Origin: Lota lota
Lineage: Eukaryota > Chordata > Actinopteri > Gadiformes > Lotidae
Assembly: GCA_026745465.1 (NCBI GenBank)
Contig: JACYXH010000001.1
Span: 124,001-188,000, forward strand
DNA length: 64,000 nucleotides
Reading direction: 5' to 3'
Position 1 is the first letter of the stretch. Each line of letters starts with the position of its first letter. The position numbers were made by a program, and so were the translations under genes. Positions 1 to 12,745 of this stretch are shown here, piece after piece. The notes under the pieces were generated by a model, which was given only the letters and a program-made list of their open reading frames with translations, did not search any database and was not told the origin of the DNA.

Positions 1-266
1 ACGTCTTTGCGATTAGGGGTGGGGGGGGGGGTGTCTTTACCCAGACACTTCGGAATGAATTAAACATAAAATATGGCACCATGTGGCCTTGACGTAGCTG
101 CACTTGGTGCACATTACAGACATGAGTGCCTTCTTCGAAGGCTGAAACACCTCTGGAGCGCTGTCACTGCCTTCGGTCTTGTCTTTCATTGAACGCAAAA
201 CAAACTCATGCTGCGCCTGCGCGCCTGGGTCCGGGACCCTGTTGCTAACTTTGGTTGACGTGGATG

Positions 267-362
267 AGGGATGAAAAGGGTACTGGTTTGACGGTAAACC
301 ACGGTTTTAATGATAATACAATTTAACACGGTAATAATAACCGTCTGGAATTTTTCATCCCT
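267..362. mobile_element. Short MITE-like inverted-repeat element
   Basis: The ends agggatgaaa (267-276) and tttcatccct (353-362) are a perfect 10-base inverted repeat around an AT-rich core with repeated cacggt/accgt motifs. It resembles a small non-autonomous DNA transposon. No target duplication is clear. Confidence 0.45.
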
Positions 363-1487
363 ACCACACCCAATTTTGTTTTTGAAATCCCCCTATTTTG
401 AAAAATGAATTTCAGGTTTTTGAAGCCAGTCAGGCTTTCTAAACAGGGCTGTGGTCTGTGTGTGGGGGAAAAATGTGATGTGAGATATTGGGGGTCTGTG
501 TATTTAGGGTCACTTGTTCTGTCTCGCAAGGACAATGGATGTCCAGGTTCCAACCGATCTGCTGGCCTCAGCCGCCCTCCCACAATGCAATGATGTCCGC
601 TGTCTGTATATCTCTGTATGTGTGCGAGGCAGACAAAGAGAGCTGACGAGAGAAAGTGTGTGTGTGTGTGTGTGTATGTATGTGTGTGTAAGGGATAGAG
701 AGCTGGTATGAGTACATTGGTCTTTTAAGCCTCGTCTGTGTGTATCAGGCCTTTCCCGCACTCTTTCTCTACCATCATGCTATGCTGGCAGTGTAGCCAT
801 TGTAATGATTGAGAGGGTGAGGAGTGCGTACTCTAGGTGAATTCTACGCTGAGCCTGCTCAGCGAGAATGGACAGGCAGATTGTATCCAGGGCAGAGTCT
901 GCAGACGTCTGTTTTGAACCGTGGATGAGCCGTATGATGGCAACAGTGTCTGTTTCTAGAACCGGTCAGTGTGCTGAAAATATCCCCCTTCCCAGAAAGC
1001 CCCCTCCCCATTTGATAGATCGATAGAAATGATTTGATAATTTTTTTCTTTTTTCTTCAGTCATCTTCATAACATAGTTGAGACGAACATGATTCCTAAA
1101 AATAAGCCCATATGCGATATATTTTGAATGTGCAGAACGTTTTTAACATGAGCAGACCTCTTGCTGAAATGAATGAGCTTTTAAAGTCGTAAATGAGTAA
1201 GTGCCAGATGCACATTTAAAGAGGTTACTTCCTCAAACATGGGACACCAAAGAGGACAGAAGTTAACCTGCAGCTTGTGTCCAACCTACTGACATCATTA
1301 ATAATTGTAAACACAAGATGTAGTTAACATTGCAGGTGGCTTCTAAGATTCGTCTGGGTAAAAATGTGTTCTCGAGTAAACGAGGACTCATAGACTAACA
1401 GAAGTTATATATATAGGGAAATAGGGAAATATATATATATATATCTCTCAGTATGGGACAGCGAATGAGCTAGACACACAGTTCAAT
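363..1487. other. Intron 1 sequence, nothing recognised
   Basis: Holds a short TG run (656-690) and an AT run (1425-1444). No exon, RNA gene or clear element seen. The afdn first exon was looked for by its expected start (MSAGGRDEERRKLADIIHHW) and not found. Confidence 0.6.
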
Positions 1488-1491
1488 TTAA

Positions 1492-1531
1492 CCTCTTCAT
1501 CCCGAAGTACCCCGGTACTGGGCTTGGCCCC

Positions 1532-1565
<34 letters not shown>

Positions 1566-2565
1566 TTCAAAGACGTTGTAAGGGATTTAAACACATGAAA
1601 AAGTAGTCATGCGACATACCACTAGACAGATTCGATTCTCAACTTTTAGTCTGATAACCATTGTTGTCCAACCCCAAACAAAATAAGCACGCAACAACAA
1701 GAGTCATGTATTTCATGACTGTGTACATGCACATGAATTGCAATCTTTTTTCTAACCCATGATCTACACATATATATCATATGAAAGCTGAGATTCCACT
1801 GATTCCAACAGTCCAAACCATATCACTCTGACAAAAAACAATCAAGAATAAATGTTTTACCTTTGTTGTTTTTGTCATCGAAATTGTGTTTGATCACATA
1901 AAACCACCATAAACGGGTAATCTAGTGTCTGGGCACCATTTTGCAACTTAACATGGTGTTTACAAATCCATTTTTAGTCGCTAAGAGAGGGTTTCAGAGC
2001 TAATAGGTAAATTGCCTTCAATCAAAACACACGTCCTTCATCGCCATCTGATGGCCGTATGGTGCGATTGTTTGGCTTGTAATTTAATTATTTTCGCTCA
2101 GACCTTTCAATAGAGGGGTCAAATGTCAAAATTGTACAATGGGTTCCTATAATATCCACCCGTTTGTTCAAGTTCTCATCAACTTATAATGTAAAATTTG
2201 TATTGGATTATTTGGAGATTTCGCCTAAACCTACCTCTACTCAAACCTCTATATTTGCTGTACTTCACTTTATTGACATCAAATATTGACCCAGGTACAC
2301 ATAAGATGTTGTTTTATGGCCATAGGGCTACTAACTGATAATGCACAAGGTGGTATTCACTCTAAAAGGAAATTTATTTCAGACGAAAATTCAATCTTCC
2401 ACTTATGATGTGTTCTAGCTTTATTCACTCTAACCAAGGAGTATCTACATTGCTTATTTCACTTGCACAACAATCCCACAGGTGTTATCTTTATTATAGC
2501 CCTTGCAGTTGTGGAGTTATACTCTATTTTCTTTGGGTATCTTATTTGGCGTAGTGAAGAAGAGG
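1492..2565 (+). mobile_element. piggyBac-like non-autonomous element, copy 1
   Basis: Bounded by TTAA on both sides (1488-1491 and 2566-2569), with inverted ends cctcttcat / gaagagg. Related sequences with the same ends occur at 35879-37285 and 60637-61735. No transposase frame. Includes a 30-base-plus poly-C tract (about 1528-1562). It carries the unoccupied version (gttctagc, 2412-2419) of the site that holds a hAT insertion in copy 2. Family assignment is from the TTAA target and end structure. Confidence 0.75.
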
Positions 2566-2569
2566 TTAA

Positions 2570-4286
2570 GGGGCAGAAGACGTTAGTCCGGAGTCACTCG
2601 CTGCTAAGACTACTAGATTTTGGGAACGATATCACCTGTGCTTTCTCCGAGACACCCAGGGCAGGGGGTTGTAGGGAGGGGTTTGGGAGGGGAGAGGGAG
2701 GTAGGGAGGGTTATTATTTTCAGGGGTTTAACAACTGAAATTACATTTGAGTTATTACAGAGTAAAGTTAGGTACCAGTACCATTATTGGTATCGGTTCA
2801 AATGTGAACAATAACCAACCCTAGTGCTATGGAGGGTGGGGTGGCGATGGAAAGGAGAAAAAAATGTATGATGTATGTTTATATAAGTACTATTCTCGAT
2901 AATAAGTTGATAAAAAAAATTACAAATAAATTTGCTTACAAGCAAAGTATGTTTTTTCTCCTTACATTGACTATTGAAGAACTGAGTAAAAATGCAAAAT
3001 ACACACATTAACTATCGGGAGTTATTTATTCAATCTAAGCATACCAAACTGCATGTTTGCAACATTTACAAAAGTCACATTGAATAGTGACTTGTTATTT
3101 AAGATTGCATGGTTAGGCCAGCGATGTGATGAAGGGACCTTTTCTGAAGACGGTGCCACTGGAGCTCATGCACACTTTTTATTTATTAATTTTGACATTT
3201 TATCTCATAATTATGATTTACCATGGAAATCCTTTTTATTAAGGTCAAGTTTTCATCTTATTTTTTTGTTATTTGGCGGTAATGTGATCTCCATATGGTT
3301 TTCATTTAATGAGTGAAATAGAACATGTTTCTTGCTTTGAGATAAAGGATTCTAAAGAGGAAGCCAAACATACTTAATTAAATTAATACACAACTAAAAA
3401 TAATGAAGCCATTGGAAAATATACACAATTGATTCTTGGGTGTTAAGACGGAGGCAGTGTTGCTGTGTTGTGGCCGAGTGTTTTGGACCAGGCTAGTCAT
3501 ATTTCCCGGAGGTGTTGCTGTTTGACTAAGTGGAGGGTGTGCCGTTTCCCCTAACTTGATACAGAAAGCACTTTGGGCGTGAAAAGGGATTTGTACGCCT
3601 CACCCCGGTTTTCAGCGATATTGGAAACACTTAATTTGTGTGTTGCTAATTACCCAAGCGCTAAAAGGCTAGAAGAAAGAATATAAATACTGTTACTGTG
3701 TTTTACTACCCCTAGTGCACAGTCATTTGTTTCTGAGTACTTAACATACACTAGCTAAACAGACCCTTCATCTCTCTGTCCATATCTCTCCATTTATCTC
3801 TTTGTACCCAGAATAGGTCTCTGGTCTACTTTATGTGCTCTAGCCAAACTGTCACCCGAGAAGTGGGTGTGGCTGGGCTGCCAAGACAACATGCCATAGA
3901 TGCTCACCCGTTGTCATGGTGTCATGTTCTGTTAGTTGTCTGGCTAACAGAATTTCACCTCATTAACATAACATGCCGCCTTCCTGTCAGTTCTGTCAAA
4001 TTGCAAATACGTGCAGTAGCACTGAAATTGAAATCAAAAGAACAGATTAATTTACCGAAAACATTTCTTGACCAAAATAACATTCTAATTAAACTTACGG
4101 AAATAGTTGTTCTATAATAAAGCATTTCAGAGCTCTAAATAATGTAATTCTGCACATGGAACGGATACTAGACCCTTCGGAAATACTTTTGCAATGGAGC
4201 ATTGCTCCAATGAGGAAAAGTCATGTTTTTTCGCCGACTTTTAGAGATAAGATAACGGCGCATAACACTTGCACATGTGCGACTTG
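2570..4286. other. Intron 1 sequence, AT-rich, nothing recognised
   Basis: Short open frames (for example near 3053-3316 and 3833-4117) have no recognisable similarity and no coding signature. Confidence 0.6.
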
Positions 4287-4915
4287 TAGGGCTGGCCCAA
4301 ATACATCATTTCAAGCTTCGGATATTCATTAGGTCTGGAAACGAATATCCGAATATTCGGTGAAGGAAAAAGGTCCATTCATAGTGCGTGTCTTTCACTG
4401 GCTGTAAACGTAGCAGGCGGAGACCACTGCTGCAGAATAACGTGCTATCAACTGATCGTTTTCTAAAGTGGTTCAATTGGTAAAACATGTTATTTTAATA
4501 ACGAAGTCTAGCAAAACAACAATATCACGTCAGTGGCTTTCAGATCCACTCATCAGCCAGAGTTCGACTTGGTTACAGCAGAGCTTCAATGCAGCCTAAA
4601 AGTTTCCGAACTCGGTTTCCAAAGCATGAGAGTAGGCCTACTTCCAACTATCCCAAAGCATGAGAGTAGGCCTACTTCCAACTATCCCAAAGCATGAGAG
4701 TAGGCCTACTTCCAACTATCCCAAAGCATGAGAGTAGGCCTACTTCCAACTATCCCAAAGCATGAGAGTAGGCCTACTTCCAACTATCCCAAAGCATGAG
4801 AGTAGGCCTACTTCCAACTATCCCAAAGCAAATGGAAGGTTTGAACATTGTGCAAAGCTTTGGACACATTTCACGGCAGGACTAGTGCCATTTCCCCGGT
4901 GATAAATCACACAGC
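4287..4915 (+). mobile_element. hAT-like element, partial copy A with internal 34-base VNTR
   Basis: Starts tagggctggccc and is closely similar to the first half of the hAT element at 36023-37102. Contains six 34-base units (4621-4824); the other copy has three at the same place. The right end with its inverted repeat is not found; similarity stops after about 4910. Confidence 0.7.
4621..4824 (+). repeat. 34-base minisatellite, 6 copies, inside a hAT element
   Basis: Unit begins aaagcatgagagtaggccta and recurs with period 34 at 4621, 4655, 4689, 4723, 4757 and 4791, almost without change. The homologous site in the second element has copies at 36337, 36371 and 36405. Confidence 0.95.
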
Positions 4916-4979
4916 GCTGTTGGAGGTGGGCCTGAGGCCGGAGGTCTGCCGCTGGACGCTGTTGAGAAGGTCCCTGCTT

Positions 4980-5150
4980 GGGGGGGGGGGTACTTTCCAA
5001 AAGTACAGGAACTTTGGGGTGGGGCTTATAGCGCTGAACATCTCTGATTGGTCGAGTACTCAGCCATCTCAACATCTGCAGCCGCAAACCAATTTCTTTT
5101 TGTTCACTCCGATAGGCAGCAAATCACACAGTGCTCTTATTGCGTCCACA
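4980..5150 (+). repeat. Dispersed repeat fragment (shared with 21508-21585)
   Basis: The stretch from aaaagtacaggaactttggg to about 5090 is repeated with changes at 21508-21585 (aaaagtacaggaaggttggg ... catctgcagctgcaaa). It resembles the ends of a common fish hAT family with paired 'aaaagtac' motifs; family uncertain. Confidence 0.55.
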
Positions 5151-5210
5151 GAGGATGCTACATGCTACATTCATTCAGGACGGGAATATAGGTTGCTGTT
5201 GATAACATGA

Positions 5211-5255
5211 CTGTGTGCAGTTGTATCGCCACAGTTTCGATACAACTGCACACAG
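5211..5255. repeat. Perfect palindrome at the start of a minisatellite
   Basis: Arms 5211-5228 and 5238-5255 are exactly complementary over 18 bases with a 9-base loop. The 40-base minisatellite begins within a few bases of the right arm. Confidence 0.9.
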
Positions 5256-5259
5256 AGGT

Positions 5260-6075
5260 GCGTTTTCAGCTCAGGAGTGGAGGGTTACCTGGTTCCCATG
5301 TGTTCTCAGCTCAGGAGTGGAGGGTTACCTGGTTCCCATGTGTTCTCAGCTCAGGAGTGGAGGGTTACCTGGTTCCCATGTGTTCTCAGCTCAGGAGTGG
5401 AGGGTTACCTGGTTCCCATGTGTTCTCAGCTCAGTAGTGGAGGGTTACCTGGTTCCCATGTGTTCTCAGCTCAGGAGTGGAGGGTTACCTGGTTCCCATG
5501 TGTTCTCAGCTCAGGAGTGGAGGGTTACCTGGTTCCCATGTGTTCTCAGCTCAGGAGTGGAGGGTTACCTGGTTCCCACATGTTCTCAGCTCAGGAGTGG
5601 AGGGTTACCTGGTTCCCATGTGTTCTCAGCTCAGTAGTGGAGGGTTACCTGGTTCCCATGTGTTCTCAGCTCAGGAGTGGAGGGTTACCTGGTTCCCATG
5701 TGTTCTCAGCTCAGGAGTGGAGGGTTACCTGGTTCCCACGTGTTCTCAGCTCAGGAGTGGAGGGTTACCTGGTTCCCACGTGTTCTCAGGTCAGGAGTGG
5801 AGGGTTACCTGGTTCCCATGTGTTCTCAGCTCAGGAGTGGAGGGTTACCTGGTTCCCATGTGTTCTCAGCTCAGGAGTGGAGGGTTACCTGGTTCCCACG
5901 TGTTCTCAGCTCAGGAGTGGAGGGTTACCTGGTTCCCACGTGTTCTCAGCTCAGGAGTGGAGGGTTACCTGGTTCCCATGTGTTCTCAGCTCAGGAGTGG
6001 AGGGTTACCTGGTTCCCATGTGTTCTCAGCTCAGGAGTGGAGGGTTACCTGGTTCCCATGTGTTCTCAGCTCAGG
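5260..6075 (+). repeat. 40-base minisatellite, about 20 copies
   Basis: Unit tcaggagtggagggttacct + ggttcccatgtgttctcagc, very homogeneous; variants are mainly catg/cacg and caggag/cagtag. Because 40 is not a multiple of three, the array reads openly in several frames; none of those frames looks like a gene. Confidence 0.97.
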
Positions 6076-6940
6076 TGTTGAGGCTCAGCCGGACGGGTGG
6101 CTGGCTGACTGTTCGCTAATGTTTCTCAATGGTGGGACACATGCATACCACACACAAATAAATGGAATATATCCAACTTGAAACTGGCAGGTCAGCTTTA
6201 CAGCTAGAATCCTGACTACCTTGTGGGAAAGAGAGAACACGAGAGAAGTATTGAGTTTGAGTATTGAGTCATAAGCCATTGCTGGACTGACAAGACAACT
6301 AGTGGCCCACAGTTGTGGCAACCAACTCTGCTTCATGTTGGCTCCACTTGAAGGGATGGTTGGTGGCCCCTCCACTACCCCTGGTTAAAGTGGGGGTATA
6401 GACATACCAATACACCCTTGTAGGTATTTTTACATCTTCAGCACACCTTGTCACCATCACATTCACTGCAGTATTCTGCATGCATTCCATGCACGTGCTC
6501 AAAATCATGTTTTACCATGCCAACACGGAGGTGAGAAACCTGACTGTGGTCACAGTTGGTAATCATTTGTAACTTTTCAAGGTAAAAGCGCACACGCACC
6601 AAAACAATCTCCATTCCCAATGGCATGGAAGCAAGGTTAGGCTCTTAAAGCATACTTTGTAGGTGCCGTGATGCGCTGTTTGTGAAGTATGCTGACAGAC
6701 CACTCGCATCCATGTATCTGTCGCACCGCAAAGTTGCTGTGGACGGGCCGGCTCGCGCACGCCGATAAAGAGGTCTTAGTCGGGATGGAAAACCCTCTAG
6801 CATTGTGTCCCCGACCATATGGGTGTGTGATCAATCAACGAATCCTCTCCATTTTACATTTAACTTAGGACACAGATTCTGCAAAACCTCCTCGCTCGCC
6901 CCTCGAGTCTAAGCCTGGGGATCTCTTCCTTCAGTCGCTG
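6076..6940. other. Intron 1 spacer between two minisatellites
   Basis: Unique-looking sequence without recognisable features. The same holds for 8226-8629, 9017-9458, 9579-10064, 10585-11671 and 13093-14373. Confidence 0.55.
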
Positions 6941-6943
6941 TCT

Positions 6944-7574
6944 GTCTCGACTCTCCTGTCTGTCTCGACTCTCCTGTCTGTCTCGACTCTCCTGTCTGTC
7001 TCGACTCTCCTGTTGTTCTTCAGCCCTCCTGTCTGTCTCGACTCTCCTGTCTGTCTCGACTCTCCTGTTGTTCTTCAGCCCTCCTGTCTGTCTCGACTCT
7101 CCTGTCTGTCTCGACTCTCCTGTCACTCTTTACTCTCCTGTCTGTCTCGACTCTCCTGTCACTCTTTACTCTCCTGTCTGTCTCGACTCTCCTGTCTGTC
7201 TTGACTCTCCTGTCTGTCTCGACTCTCCTGTCTGTCTCGACTCTCCTGTCTGTCTCGACTCTCCTGTCACTCTTTACTCTCCTGTCTGTCTCGACTCTCC
7301 TGTCACTCTTTACTCTCCTGTCTGTCTCGACTCTCCTGTCACTCTTTACTCTCCTGTCTGTCTCGACTCTCCTGTCACTCTTTACTCTCCTGTCTGTCTC
7401 GACTCTCCTGTCACTCTTTACTCTCCTGTCTGTCTCGACTCTCCTGTCTGTCTTGACTCTCCTGTCTGTCTCGACTCTCCTGTCTGTCTCGACTCTCCTG
7501 TCTGTCTCGACTCTCCTGTCTGTCTCGACTCTCCTGTCTGTCTCGACTCGCCTGTCTGTCTCGACTCTCCTGTC
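6944..7574 (+). repeat. 18-base minisatellite, about 35 copies
   Basis: Unit gactctcctgtctgtctc, with interspersed variants containing cactctttact and gttgttcttcagccc. The six-codon period gives long open frames on both strands (for example RVETDR repeats on the minus strand), which I treat as artefacts. Confidence 0.95.
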
Positions 7575-7828
7575 TGCCTTTAGCTCTCTGAACTTGTTTC
7601 TTTTCAATTTCTGACTGCTCCTCCATTTCTGTGCTAGGTGCAGCAGGGCCCCTTTCTGCTGACCTGAGAAGGCACTTACTGAAGAATTTGCTAGCAACAT
7701 GGGGGCTGAAAAAATATTGACTCAGGAAGCTCTCCCCTCCTATGATTTTGTGTGTGTGTGTGTGAGAGAGAGACCTGGCATGGTCAAGGGAGAGGTGTGT
7801 GTGTGTGTGAGACCTGGCATGGTAAAGG

Positions 7829-8225
<397 letters not shown>

Positions 8226-8627
8226 GCATGTGTGGTTGTGATCTGGTATAGTAGAAGAGTAGTGTGATGACGTGCTGCAGCTGGAATCCATTTCCACATT
8301 CTAACCCGAACACTCCCTGTAAAACCCGTCCTTCCCACACTGTCTCCACACCCGCCAGCCAATATGTATGACTCCCAACTTTGTGAAAAGAAGTGAACAC
8401 AACAAACAGAAGAGCACAGATACATTCCAGCTGTGCATTTTCTAGTCAGTGATTATTTCAAATGGATTGGACAGACAAAGTGATGGTAGACCTAGTGGGT
8501 CAAGCTGGGGGTTTTAACAGGAGCCCATGTGTATTGAAAAATGTCAAAAGCACGGAGATGAATGGGGGCTTGATGGAGTAGTTTTATGAGCTCAAGTCTT
8601 TTGGTCTGTCACTAACAATTGTAGTTG

Positions 8628-8629
<2 letters not shown>

Positions 8630-8694
<65 letters not shown>
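8630..8694 (+). repeat. (AC)n microsatellite
   Basis: About 32 uninterrupted AC units. Confidence 0.95.
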
Positions 8695-8695
<1 letters not shown>

Positions 8696-8949
8696 ATCTT
8701 TAAAGACTAGGCCTTTGCACTGTCAGGGTGAGGATTAGAGTTAGGAAACTAGCATCTGAAATTCAGCATTAACATTTGTGTGTAGATGAGGAAGAGGGTG
8801 GTGTGAACAACAAAGAAAAGTGCAGTACATTACATTATATTCACTGTCTTAACATAGCATGTTCTGTGGTGAACAAAATTAAGCCACACATGAATGATTT
8901 CCAGTTATTTACACCTTTATACCAAACCTCAAAGTTGACTGCTGTTAAG

Positions 8950-9016
8950 AGATGGACAGTGTAGTGGCAACTGGCTACACTGAAAGGTACAGGGTTTGAT
9001 CCCCAAGGTCCACAGA
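8950..9016 (+). repeat. tRNA-like (SINE-type) remnant
   Basis: A box-A-like segment (agtgtagtggcaactgg) is followed about 35 bases later by a box-B-like ggtttgatccc. This spacing suggests a tRNA-derived SINE head or tRNA pseudogene; no intact cloverleaf is claimed. Confidence 0.4.
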
Positions 9017-9455
9017 TTTCACTCAATTACCTTTGATGAACTTTAAAACAAAAAAGTAAAACTATAGAGGTTTGCATATGTAGGTCTTGCTTAATATTGC
9101 TTGGTTATTGGTCACTTTCGCATCACACATACACACAGCTAAGAGTTTATCATTACAGCAGTTCCCTCCAGTTTCCTTTATTGACTCATGGCATGTGTCC
9201 TTGGCGCCTTGTCCTGTATATATCTCTCGCTCTCTCTCGCTCTCACGCATGCACTTGCAGATAGTTTTGGCCTGTACACCAGTCAGGCTGCAGAAAGCTC
9301 TTATCTAGCCATGCTGTTTTATGGCTCTGCCAGTGACTCGGGTGTGGGACTGTGTACATGATAACACATTGCATGTACTACAATGTTTCTGTGTGTTATT
9401 ATGAATCTTTTTTATTCTATATTTAAAATTACTGGATTTATGCGTGCTAATCATT

Positions 9456-9581
<126 letters not shown>

Positions 9582-10064
9582 GTGCACTTAGACCCTGGTC
9601 TTTCAGACAAGGGGCCAACAACATTGCTGTATGTGTATGTACTGCTGTGCTGGCATAGATTAACTCAACACCTCTGAGTTGAGTCACAGTGGCCATAAGT
9701 AGCAGTCAGGGACCGTCGTGAAGTCATCATGCTTTTTAAGCCCGGGCTGGGAATAACACTCATTCCAGAATTAGTTGTTTCCACGTCAGCCTGAGATAAG
9801 ATGTTAAAAATATAGATTTAAGTCCTCTGCATGATACATCTCACTGTTATTACATGTCGCAATGGCGGTAGCTCTATGACATCGTTGTGACTCTTGGCAA
9901 ATGCACAATAGGCAACAGGTCCCACAAAACAATGTTTCAATTAAGCCTTGAATAATGTACAAATCTCATTCTCAGCTAATTCAACAAAATAATGCTTAAA
10001 ACAATATTTAATATTTTAGTTGTAATGTCTGTGGTCCTAAAGTGTGGCACCGTAATCACGGTAA

Positions 10065-10390
10065 CCACTGACACTTCTCTCTGATGATATACTATTCTCC
10101 TCCTCCTATATCAAAAAGCTCTACCTACCACCAACAGGCTGCTAAGGTAATATACTCGGGGTACGATTGCTACCTGGCGTTCCGTCATCTACAGTAGTGC
10201 TGTGGTGCAATTTAACTGAAACTTTGCAAAATGTCCAAACCACCACTTGTGTGATCATTTGAAGCACCGCCATACATTCAAGGCAGTGGGTCTTCATTGG
10301 AGCTTAATGGGCTCGTGTTTCCAATGAGAGCTCCAACACCGGCCCCGCCATACAGCCGCGCTATATTCAAGGAGGGTTTGAAACATGAGG
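10065..10390 (+). repeat. Dispersed repeat family Y, copy 1
   Basis: Contains 'aaaaagctctacctac', 'gtgctgtggtgcaatttaac', 'gaaactttgcaaaatgt' and 'gagctccaacaccggccccg', which recur in the same order at 17130-17400, 30837-31235 and, inverted, at 54075-54270. The copy at 30837 starts TTAAAGCTGCACTATGTGCG, like a common fish TTAA-targeting MITE. Confidence 0.65.
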
Positions 10391-10549
10391 GCGTGGCGTT
10401 GGTCCACAGCCGGAACACTCAACCACCAATTCAATTGGTCCTTCCAATGTTGTAATACCTTTTTTTTCTTTTTTCATTAACAAAAATACCAGTTTTGTTA
10501 ATGGGGTTTCATTTACTCAACCATAATTATTCTTTTGTTTATCAAGTCA

Positions 10550-10584
10550 TGCAAGTCGCTTTGGATAAAAGCATCTGCTAAATG
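10550..10584 (+). repeat. Teleost repeat tail motif
   Basis: The string gtcgctttggataaaagcat + ctgctaaatg is a very common 3' segment of teleost interspersed repeats. Inverted or partial copies occur at 17793-17824 and 55236-55262. Confidence 0.6.
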
Positions 10585-11671
10585 TATATGCATCAAGTGG
10601 CCATAAATAACAGGAACATTTATAGATTTCTGTAAAATAAGGTCATTGCCTTTACTGCACGCTCATGCTTACTGTAGTGTGCAGTCACCCCTAAAAGGCC
10701 CGCTCTGAGCCAGGAAAAACCCTGTTGTGGTGTTACTTACCCTGAATTGTGTATGTCATGGCCCCAAATAATGCAACTACTGTTGAAGCCTCTTATTTTG
10801 TGCAATTTCCCAAGTATTTGAATGTGTTGCATAAGGTAACAGTTAGAAATCAGTGAATTCAAAGTTGGAATGGGAGAGAGGCACAAGGTCTTAGGACCAA
10901 GCATTATTCATCATGCGTGATTAATCGTATTAACCATCTGTGTCCCATCACCCTACACAAACGCACACATGCACTCGCACGCACGCACAATCATGCCCCT
11001 TGCTTTCACATTCCTTCTGTCACTTCAGACAGCCGTTGAAGGATGCCTCCCCCTTCTCACCAGTTCTACTTCTTTTCTTGGTCATTGGATAGATGCAGAT
11101 CGTGTTGGGTCACTTGCATTGATATGGATACGCAAGCGCTGTGCATTTTAAAGTGTTCAGTATGTTGTATGGTGTATGAAATACACTGGAAGCAGCCTTT
11201 AATATATTCTGTTTATCTATAGTCTACAACAGTAATCTGTTAGCGGTGAGACAAAGAACCAAGCTTATAATCTGATTAGTTTGGTGTTTTAAGCCTCACA
11301 TCACAGCTCACTCCTCTTCATCTCGCAAAGTTGTCCAGCAGCTTGTTCATCCTCTTAAGAACGCTAGACTTCCAACAATGTTTCCTAAAGAAGTAGAGAT
11401 GGTTAGAAGTCTCTCTCACAGGAGCCCCTTGGTTCATTCAACAATAGTCTGTAGATCTGATGACCATATTTGGAAATATAAAAAAAGAAATCTGTGATTA
11501 GTTAGTAAGAAAATACAATACATTTCATTTTCAATACGGTTGGTCAGAATTATCACGGAAATAACGATTTCTTATTTTGGGTCAAAGATTTATTTTAAAC
11601 ATTTGTATGTCTTCTATCATCCTCAACATAGTAACAGGGTTCTCCCCAAACCATGTTATAGTAGCGCTGCA

Positions 11672-11930
11672 CCACCATGCTTGTTTCCAGCGCCACCATG
11701 CTCGTTTCCAGCACCACCATGCTCGTTTCCAGCACCACCATGCTCGTTTCCAGCACCACCATGCTTGTTTCCAGCACCACCATGCTTGTTTCCAGCACCA
11801 CCATGCTTGTTTCCAGCACCACCATGCTTGTTTCCAGCACCACCATGCTTGTTTCCAGCACCACCATGCTTGTTTCCAGCACCACCATGCTTGTTTCCAG
11901 CACCACCATGCTCGTTTCCAGCGCCACCAT
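11672..11930 (+). repeat. 21-base minisatellite, about 12 copies
   Basis: Unit gctcgtttccagcaccacca + t, alternating gctcg and gcttg variants in blocks. Seven-codon period; open in several frames without being a gene. It abuts a second, unrelated minisatellite at 11946. Confidence 0.95.
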
Positions 11931-11945
11931 GTAACATTTCAAACG

Positions 11946-12340
11946 TGATCGATGATGCGTGACATCGCCCTGATCGATGATGCGTGACATCGCCCTGATC
12001 GATGATGCGTGACATCGCCCTGATCGATGATGCGTGACATCGCCCCGATCAATGATGCGTGACATCGCCCCGATCGATGACGGGTGACATCGCCCCGATC
12101 GATGATGCGTGACATCGCCCCGATCGATGATGCGTGACATCGCCCCGATCGATGATGCGTGACATCGCCCCGATCGATGATGCGTGACATCGCCCCGATC
12201 GATGATGCGTGACATCGCCCCGATCGATGATGCGTGACATCGCCCCGATCGATGATGCGTGACATCGCCCCGATCGATGATGCGTGACATCGCCCCGATC
12301 GATGATGCGTGACATCGCCCCGATCGATGATGCGTGACAT
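11946..12340 (+). repeat. 25-base minisatellite, about 16 copies
   Basis: Unit gatcgatgatgcgtgacatc + gcccc (first copies gccct). Starts only about 15 bases after the 21-base array ends. The unit contains the self-complementary hexamer ATCGAT. Confidence 0.95.
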
Positions 12341-12619
12341 CTCCCCGCACCGTCTCTAGTTGCTTGTAGGCGTTTACCACGTTCTCGATGGAAGTACTTA
12401 AAACCAATTGAATTCAACAAGGGTCAGTATGGTCCGCCAGAGCTCACTGAGCGAGCACACATGTTGTCCAACTTTTCTCCAACCCCTTCCAATGTGCCAC
12501 GAGCCCCCCCGCCCGCGCCCGAGCCTTCCCACAAACGATTGCCCCGCGCGGCATCGCATCTAATACAAAGTGAACTGGAGGTGGCGCTCATTGCGAGACC
12601 ACCCGTTTGATGGGGCCGG

Positions 12620-12745
12620 GCAAATTAAGCGGGTTGCGTGCCAGACGAGCCATGGAGCGCCACGTCGGGCAGTCGTTGGGTGGGAATTGTTGGGGCCGAA
12701 GTTCTTGGCCCCACAGCGCTCGGCTCACCCTGCTCCAGTCGCTCC
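12620..12745 (+). repeat. Partial copy of the GC-rich shared module M
   Basis: Contains aagcgggttgcgtgccagac + gagcc and cgtcgggcagtcg, resembling the segment at 53985-54055 and, inverted, at 22737-22800 and 62070-62110. More diverged than the other copies. Confidence 0.5.

Noticed and set aside
865-960. Possible afdn exon 1
   Set aside because: No frame encodes anything like the conserved N-terminus, and there is no start context or donor in the right phase. Exon 1 is taken to lie upstream of the window.
5260-6075. CRISPR-like array (regular 40-base period)
   Set aside because: The whole unit is repeated without unique spacers, and the sequence is from a vertebrate; it is a minisatellite. 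The same holds for 30199-30625.
5215-6181. Long overlapping open frames (up to 280 codons) with GSHVFSAQEWRVTWF-type repeats
   Set aside because: They are translations of the 40-base minisatellite in three frames; no splice signals, no homology and no non-repeat coding part.
11595-12407. 270-codon minus-strand frame with MVVLETS and SGRCHASSIGAM repeats
   Set aside because: Built from the adjacent 21- and 25-base minisatellites; nothing gene-like outside them.
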